A stretch of 19,848 nucleotides of DNA, from NCBI GenBank assembly GCA_021812735.1, contig JAKAMV010000075.1, forward strand, positions 1 through 19,848, written 5' to 3'. Position numbers and translations under genes: made by a program. This stretch comes from Chloroflexota bacterium (lineage in GTDB: Bacteria; Chloroflexota; Limnocylindria; Limnocylindrales; CSP1-4). Under the pieces are notes generated by a model. It saw only the letters and a program-made list of their open reading frames with translations. It had not been told where the DNA came from and ran no database searches. Positions 16,313 to 19,848 of this stretch are shown here, one piece after another (within the stretch, counting starts at the first letter, position 1; the number at the start of each line of letters is the position of its first letter).

Positions 16313-16336
16313 CTAGCCTTCTCCGCGCCGAGACAC
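15200..16336 (-). mobile_element. IS630-family insertion sequence, apparently complete
   Basis: About 1.14 kb with one transposase gene. The left end reads GTGTCCCGAATCG (15,200-15,212). The reverse complement of the right end reads GTGTCTCGGCGCG (16,324-16,336), giving an imperfect terminal inverted repeat (about 16 of 26 positions if extended and counted with the flanking bases). The left end is flanked by TA within CTAG (15,197-15,200), the target preferred by IS630-type elements, which duplicate TA. The right flank reads CA, so the duplication would have to have mutated. An alternative right end is the CTAG at 16,313-16,316, but this would exclude the transposase Shine-Dalgarno. No gene is visibly split by the insertion. 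Confidence 0.7.
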
Positions 16337-16428
16337 CAGTGAAGGGTGCTGGCGCGCCCCTCAAACCGTCGAGCGAGGAGAGCTGGGCAGGCTAACCTTT
16401 CGGGTCGTCGAAGCTCGAGAGGTGTGCC

Positions 16429-18012
16429 ATGCCCAGCGCCCTGAGCGTACTCCAGGACCACACCGTCCTCGAGTGCCGCTCGCTCGACCGCCTGTACCTC
16501 AACGCGTACATCCCGGAGCTCCAGCGGCCGGAGACCGTCAAGCGGTTCCTCGAGCGCGAGCGGACGCCGATCGCCTCGCCGGCCCTCTTCCAGGCCAGGT
16601 CGGACGCCTTCGTCAAGGACCTCCGCGCCTATGCCGAGGCCCACGGCGCGCCCTGGATCACCTTCGAGCGCGGCGAGCGCAAGGAGGACCGGATGAAGCC
16701 GCTGTTCGCGGCGGCCGAGCAGCGCCTCCTGCCGGGGCTCGTCGCGGTCGGCGTGGCCCAGGAGCGCTCGAGCGGCTGGAAGGGCGCGAAGCGCGCCCTC
16801 GACCGGGGCGGCTTCACGTTCGGCTTCAGCCGCGTGAGCGTCTACGTGAACCAGTACTACTGCTACCTCTGGGACGCCGACTGGGGGCCGTCGTTCATCA
16901 AGCTGTCGGGCTACGCGCCGTGGGGCGGCCGGGTCTGGCTCAACGGCCACGAGTGGGCCAAGCGCCAGCTCGCCAGGCGCGGCGTCGGGTTCGCGAGTCT
17001 CGACAACGGCTTCCGCTCGGTCGACGACACGGCGCTCCTCGACGAGCTCACGGACTCGCTCGGCGCCGACGAGATCCGCGCCTACTTCGCGCGCTGGATG
17101 GCCCAGCTGCCCCAGCCCCTCACGGCCGAGGACCGCGCGGCCGGCTACGGCTACGCGCTCTCGATGCTCCAGGTCGAGGTATCCGACACCCGCGTCTTCG
17201 ACCGGCCGGTCCGGGCCCGCCCGTGGTTCGAGGCGACGATCGGGGAGCAGCTCACCCTGGGCCGGCCCGAGACGGTCAGCCTGCTCTTCCAGCGCCGGCC
17301 CAACCGGCGCAGCAGCTGGCGCTTCGAGACGCGGGTCGTGAACGCCTACACGAGCCCGACGATCACGTTCCGCTACAAGCACTCGACGGTGAAGCAGTAC
17401 CTGAAGGAGGGCCTCGCCCTCTGGACCGAGACGACCGTCAACGACGCCTACGACTTCGACCTCGGCCGGCGCATCGACAACCTCGCCTCTGTCCGAGCGC
17501 GGGGCGACGCGATCAACGCCGCGCTCCTCGAACACGAGGCCAACGCCGAGACCGCCCGGCTCGAGGGCCCCGAGCTCACCGACCTCGTCCGGCCAAGGGT
17601 GGCCGACGGTCGGCGGATCGCCGCCCTCCGGCTCGGCGATCCGCGGGTCATGGCGCTCCTTGCGGCGGTGGTGATGTTCAGCCACCTCCCCGCGGGCTTC
17701 AGCAATGCCCAACTCCGGCGACACGTCGCCGCGCTCCTGAGCGTCCCGCTCGGGGAGTACACGAGCGCACGCATGACCTACGACCTCGGCCGCCTCGCCG
17801 GCCACGGCCTGATCGAGCGGGTCGCCAAGAGCCACCGCTACCGCCTGACGGCGAACGGCCTCCGCCAGTGCGCCCTCCTGACCAAGCTCGCCGACCGCGT
17901 CCTCGACCCTGGGCTGGCGCGCTGCGGCCCGCAGGTTCCGGCCGGCAAACCCTGGGACGCCTTCGATCGCTCGATCGGCGTCCTACTGGCGCGCGCCAAC
18001 CTCCCCGCCTGA
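16429..18012 (+). CDS. Conserved-looking 527-aa protein of unrecognised function with C-terminal winged helix
   Basis: I do not recognise a characterised family, though the pattern seems like a widespread uncharacterised group. Residues 130-200 hold a dense block of aromatic and polar motifs (VNQYYCYLWDADWG, FIKLSGY, LNGHEWAKRQ at 171-180, LDNGF at 191-195). Residues 315-345 hold YKHSTVKQYLKEG and WTETTVNDAYDF, rich in Lys/His/Glu/Asp as in nucleic-acid enzymes. Residues about 405-478 look like a winged helix-turn-helix (FSNAQLRRHVAALL, then SARMTYDLGRLAGHGLIERV and HRYRLTANG). No signal peptide or membrane segment, so it is cytoplasmic and probably nucleic-acid binding. GAGAGG sits 6 nt before the ATG. 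It lies 92 bp from the IS630 end and stands alone. An enzyme acting on DNA or RNA is inference only. Confidence 0.8.
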   Translation: MPSALSVLQDHTVLECRSLDRLYLNAYIPELQRPETVKRFLERERTPIASPALFQARSDAFVKDLRAYAEAHGAPWITFERGERKEDRMKPLFAAAEQRLLPGLVAVGVAQERSSGWKGAKRALDRGGFTFGFSRVSVYVNQYYCYLWDADWGPSFIKLSGYAPWGGRVWLNGHEWAKRQLARRGVGFASLDNGFRSVDDTALLDELTDSLGADEIRAYFARWMAQLPQPLTAEDRAAGYGYALSMLQVEVSDTRVFDRPVRARPWFEATIGEQLTLGRPETVSLLFQRRPNRRSSWRFETRVVNAYTSPTITFRYKHSTVKQYLKEGLALWTETTVNDAYDFDLGRRIDNLASVRARGDAINAALLEHEANAETARLEGPELTDLVRPRVADGRRIAALRLGDPRVMALLAAVVMFSHLPAGFSNAQLRRHVAALLSVPLGEYTSARMTYDLGRLAGHGLIERVAKSHRYRLTANGLRQCALLTKLADRVLDPGLARCGPQVPAGKPWDAFDRSIGVLLARANLPA

Positions 18013-18112
18013 GCTCAAACTTCGCTCAAATGGTCAGCAGCGATCCGTGCAAGCAGGGCTAGCGTCGTCCGCGATGGCGGCTACAACGATTCAGTCCGGG
18101 CGGCGGCGCTCG

Positions 18113-18271
18113 TCACGTCGCACGCGGCCCGAAGTTCAACCATATGAGCAGGACCACCACGAGCAGAATGCCGCCCAGGATGACGATTGCCCGGATCCAA
18201 TCGCGGGTCCGGATGTTCGCCTTCTGATCCTCGTCTGGCTCCACGTACGTCACCTCGTCTCGTATCTTCAT
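18113..18271 (-). CDS. Small single-pass membrane protein, 52 aa
   Basis: A charged N-terminal half (MKIRDEVTYVEPDEDQKANIRTRDW) is followed by one strongly hydrophobic helix (IRAIVILGGILLVVVLLIWL, about 26-45) and a short tail. The negative-then-hydrophobic layout, lack of low-complexity bias and GAAGG 9 nt before the ATG at 18,271 make this a credible small gene rather than a chance frame. An in-frame upstream start (18,328) would add 19 Arg/Gly-rich residues with no ribosome binding site. Function unknown; tiny membrane proteins of this kind often modulate larger membrane complexes. It lies convergent to the 527-aa gene, about 100 bp away. Confidence 0.65.
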   Translation of the reverse strand: MKIRDEVTYVEPDEDQKANIRTRDWIRAIVILGGILLVVVLLIWLNFGPRAT

Positions 18272-18593
18272 CCCTCGATACCTTCGCGTGCAATCCCCGC
18301 CGGGGCGGCGCGATGCGTCGGGCCCCATGTCGCCGCCGACGGTGTGCGAGGGCAGCAGGGCGATGGGACCGGCGCGTCAAACGCTCCGCAGTCACCGGAT
18401 CTACTGGTCCAACCTACTGCCTCCAGTGACCGACGCGATCTTGGAACCACGACTCGGCCGCCGCCTCTTCCTCCGGCGCTGCGGCAGACTGCACAGGGAT
18501 CGGCGCCGCCGGGATCTGTAGGGGTCCCCTCCCGGCGTCCGCCGGACCCGCCAGGGTGTCCCTGGGCCGCCCACAAGCTGCGGCTACGCCGCC
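18272..18593. other. Non-coding stretch with one small hairpin
   Basis: About 320 bp with only low-complexity open frames on both strands. CCAGGG-TGT-CCCTGG (18,551-18,565) is a perfect short hairpin about 30 nt past the stop of the ATPase remnant on the minus strand, and could be its former terminator. I see no further feature. Confidence 0.4.
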
Positions 18594-18823
18594 CTAGTGA
18601 AGGCCGTACCGCCGTTCTCGCTTGACGAAAGCCTCCTCGCCTCCCTCGAGTAGCCGACAGATGGCCTCACGGATCTCCGGCAGTTCGAGACCGCCGGCGG
18701 TGTAGCTGACCTCCGGCAGCGAGCGGGGGCTCCGCCGCACCGACGACGCCATGATCACCTGGTCCGAGTCGGTGTTCACGACCAGGTTGTGGGTGACCAT
18801 GATGATCTGCCGCCTCGCCGCGG
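18594..18823 (-). pseudogene. C-terminal remnant of a TrlF/SMC-like AAA ATPase
   Basis: About 75 codons remain. The segment RRQIIMVTHNLVVNTDSDQV matches the end of ABC/SMC-type ATPase domains (the switch His in VTHN followed by the NTDSDQV strand). The C-terminus IREAICRLLEGGEEAFVKRE followed by RRYGL is the tail I associate with TrlF-family AAA-like ATPases. The Walker A, signature and Walker B motifs are absent, and the frame meets a stop within about 15 residues upstream of the match, so the gene has lost its 5' part. The break falls near 18,820-18,830. The family name rests on memory of the C-terminal motif; the ATPase nature is firmer. Confidence 0.6.
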
Positions 18824-18940
18824 GTCGTGACGGTCAGGACTCTCAGGCGCAAACACGCCCGGCATGTACTCAAGATCGTGATCGGCGCCGATCGGTCGAG
18901 CATCGACGGCGAAGCTGTCAACCTCTCGACCACGTTCTGA
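18821..18940 (+). pseudogene. Short C-terminal coding remnant abutting the ATPase remnant
   Basis: A plus-strand frame of about 40 codons reads VVTVRTLRRKHARHVLKIVI, then GADRSSIDGEAVNLSTTF and a TGA at 18,938-18,940. It has no start codon or ribosome binding site of its own. The alternating beta-strand/Gly-Asp pattern near a C-terminus vaguely recalls the ends of large serine recombinases, but I cannot assign it. It begins where the opposite-strand ATPase remnant ends, suggesting two broken genes joined at about 18,825. A chance frame is possible. Confidence 0.25.
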
Positions 18941-19072
18941 CCTGCGGCTCCGCTCCGGTTGCGCGAGGGAACGAGGCGAAGCGCCGCCGGCTGAGGACGC
19001 CCGGCGGCAACCGCCCGCCCTCCGGCCTCCGGCGAGGGCCGAGGGACCGTTCGGCCCGTGTACTGGCAAAAT
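18941..19072. other. Non-coding stretch with a hairpin before the SOS-like site
   Basis: GGGCCGA (19,036-19,042) and TCGGCCC (19,051-19,057) form a perfect 7-bp stem with an 8-nt loop, possibly a terminator for transcription entering from the left. Otherwise nothing recognisable. Confidence 0.35.
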
Positions 19073-19086
19073 AGAACATGCGTTCT
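19073..19086. promoter_or_regulatory. LexA/SOS-box-like dyad (AGAAC-N4-GTTCT)
   Basis: Perfect 5-bp inverted repeat with the GAAC-N4-GTTC core that LexA (DinR type) binds in Firmicutes and Actinobacteria. It sits in the only AT-rich patch of the area and 28 bp before the ATG at 19,115. The outermost consensus bases (C...G) are replaced by A...T. No LexA gene is present in the window. Confidence 0.5.
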
Positions 19087-19114
19087 GGTCGGAGCGAGAG
19101 GAGTAGCGCCGACG

Positions 19115-19228
19115 ATGACATCCGCCATCGAGGTGTACCCGCAGGACGGCCCGCGGTTCCGCGACCCTCACGTGGCACTTCAACGACCACGGCTCCTCGC
19201 CGCGCGCAGCCGGGCGGAGGCAGCGGGC
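19115..19228 (+). pseudogene. Start of a gene whose body is missing
   Basis: ATG at 19,115 with GAGAGGAG 11 nt upstream and the SOS-like dyad before it. The first about 17 codons (MTSAIEVYPQDGPRFRD) look like genuine protein. Shortly after, the frame enters the antisense of the oxidoreductase gene, whose stop is at 19,229, and loses protein character. The simplest reading is a DNA-damage-inducible gene cut off soon after its start. The N-terminus only weakly recalls the first strand of some tyrosine recombinases; I do not assign it. Confidence 0.35.
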
Positions 19229-19848
19229 CTATCCCGCGCGCAGCGCCTCGACCACCGGTCCGAACGCCTCGACGCTCGCGAGCCGGTTCGGCCGCAGCTG
19301 GACCTGCACGTGGTCGAGGCCGAGATCGCGGTACCGGCGCAGCCCGGCGGCGATCTCGTCAGGCGTCCCGCGGATCGGATCGTCCCAGGAGCCCCGCTGG
19401 TCGGGGTCGTCGTCAGGCTGCGCCGCCGCGCCGATCTCGACGAGGGCCTCGGCGGACCGCCTGATCGAGCGGGGATCCCGGCTCACGGCGAGGCAGGCGC
19501 CGCCCAGGTCCGCAAGCATCGGGCGAAGACCCGCCGGCGTGCGCATGCCCGCGTTCCACTCGTCGGCGAGCTCGGCGCACAGGCGCAGCATCCGCGGGCC
19601 GGCGGCGCCGACCATCAGAGGCAGGCCGGCCGGCCTGGGGCCCCGTGGGGCGAGGATCGCGCCGCGGGCCGAAACGACGGCACCCTCATGGTCGGCGCGC
19701 CCGGTCCGCAGCATCGCCGCGGTGATCCGGAGGCCGTCCTCGAAGCGATCGAACCGGCGCTCCCACGGGAAGTCGTAGGCGTCGAACTCGGGCCGATTCC
19801 AGCCGGCGCCCAGCCCGAGGACGACGCGCCCGCCGGACACGTCGTCGA
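19229..19848 (-). CDS. LLM-class (luciferase-like, probably F420-dependent) oxidoreductase, 5' end outside window
   Basis: The C-terminal 206 residues of a luciferase-like TIM-barrel flavin/F420 oxidoreductase; the frame is open through the right edge of the window. The hallmark SGGRVVLGLGAGW-PEF is at its start, and RFDRFEDGL and PLMVGAAGPRMLRL follow at normal spacing. The end TPDEIAAGLRRYRDLGLDHV is the typical last helix/strand of the family. The full protein is usually about 280-330 aa, so roughly one third is missing. The first GTG available in the window (19,840) lies inside the conserved SGGR block and is not the start. Such enzymes transfer hydride between F420H2 or FMNH2 and varied organic substrates; the substrate is unknown. 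Codon use is high-GC again, suggesting the accessory stretch has ended or that this is native cargo. Confidence 0.9.
   Translation of the reverse strand, partial: DDVSGGRVVLGLGAGWNRPEFDAYDFPWERRFDRFEDGLRITAAMLRTGRADHEGAVVSARGAILAPRGPRPAGLPLMVGAAGPRMLRLCAELADEWNAGMRTPAGLRPMLADLGGACLAVSRDPRSIRRSAEALVEIGAAAQPDDDPDQRGSWDDPIRGTPDEIAAGLRRYRDLGLDHVQVQLRPNRLASVEAFGPVVEALRAG

Noticed and set aside
16252..17835. 527-codon minus-strand frame opposite the unknown 527-aa gene
   Set aside because: It is biased to Glu/Arg/Leu/Val repeats, has no ribosome binding site and spans the IS boundary; the plus-strand frame has coherent motifs and a Shine-Dalgarno. The equal length is coincidence.
1..19848. CRISPR arrays, rRNA genes or riboswitch-like leaders
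   Set aside because: No regularly spaced repeats, rRNA-like segments or recognisable conserved leader structures were seen on reading both strands.

Overview
The window is about 70% GC and gene-dense on both strands. It carries Shine-Dalgarno-led and apparently leaderless starts, a GAAC-N4-GTTC (Gram-positive type) SOS-like operator, an LLM/F420-type oxidoreductase, a streptogrisin-like secreted protease and an MprF-type lipid synthase. This mix fits a high-GC Chloroflexota lineage (for example Limnocylindria-like) or an actinobacterium. No marker gene in the window settles the phylum, so the assignment is tentative.

The left two thirds (1-12,350) look like ordinary chromosome. A 5'-truncated S9 prolyl-oligopeptidase-type peptidase converges on a PfkB-family sugar kinase, with a perfect 36-bp palindrome between them as a shared terminator. 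Next comes a cell-envelope block: a membrane-anchored esterase (putative esterase / antigen-85-like fold) overlaps by 4 bp an MprF-like DUF2156 lipid aminoacyl-transferase. A convergent processive family-2 glycosyltransferase overlaps the end of that gene, and a second, clearly paralogous secreted esterase follows. The coupled esterase plus lipid aminoacyl-transferase recalls known pairs in which a synthase decorates phospholipid with an amino acid and an esterase removes it. This is the most interesting functional hypothesis in the window. A transketolase-ribose-5-phosphate isomerase B operon (non-oxidative pentose phosphate pathway) closes the block.

Just after rpiB, at about 12,443, lies the 3' end of a tRNA (most like tRNA-Pro) on the minus strand with no 5' part, as expected for one attachment-site end of an integrated element. 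Its orientation places the element to the right. Everything from there to about 19,200 looks accessory: a secreted S1 protease with less GC-biased codons behind three stacked dyads (one a perfect TGTGA-N6-TCACA CRP-type site), a small surface protein, a complete IS630-family element whose transposase stop codon lies in flanking target DNA, a 527-aa protein of unrecognised family with a C-terminal winged helix, a 52-aa single-pass membrane protein, the C-terminal remnant of a TrlF/SMC-like AAA ATPase, another short C-terminal coding remnant, and a LexA-type operator in front of a gene start whose body is missing. The last 620 bp hold the C-terminal part of an LLM-class oxidoreductase on the minus strand, running off the window edge.

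No CRISPR array, rRNA or complete tRNA gene was seen.
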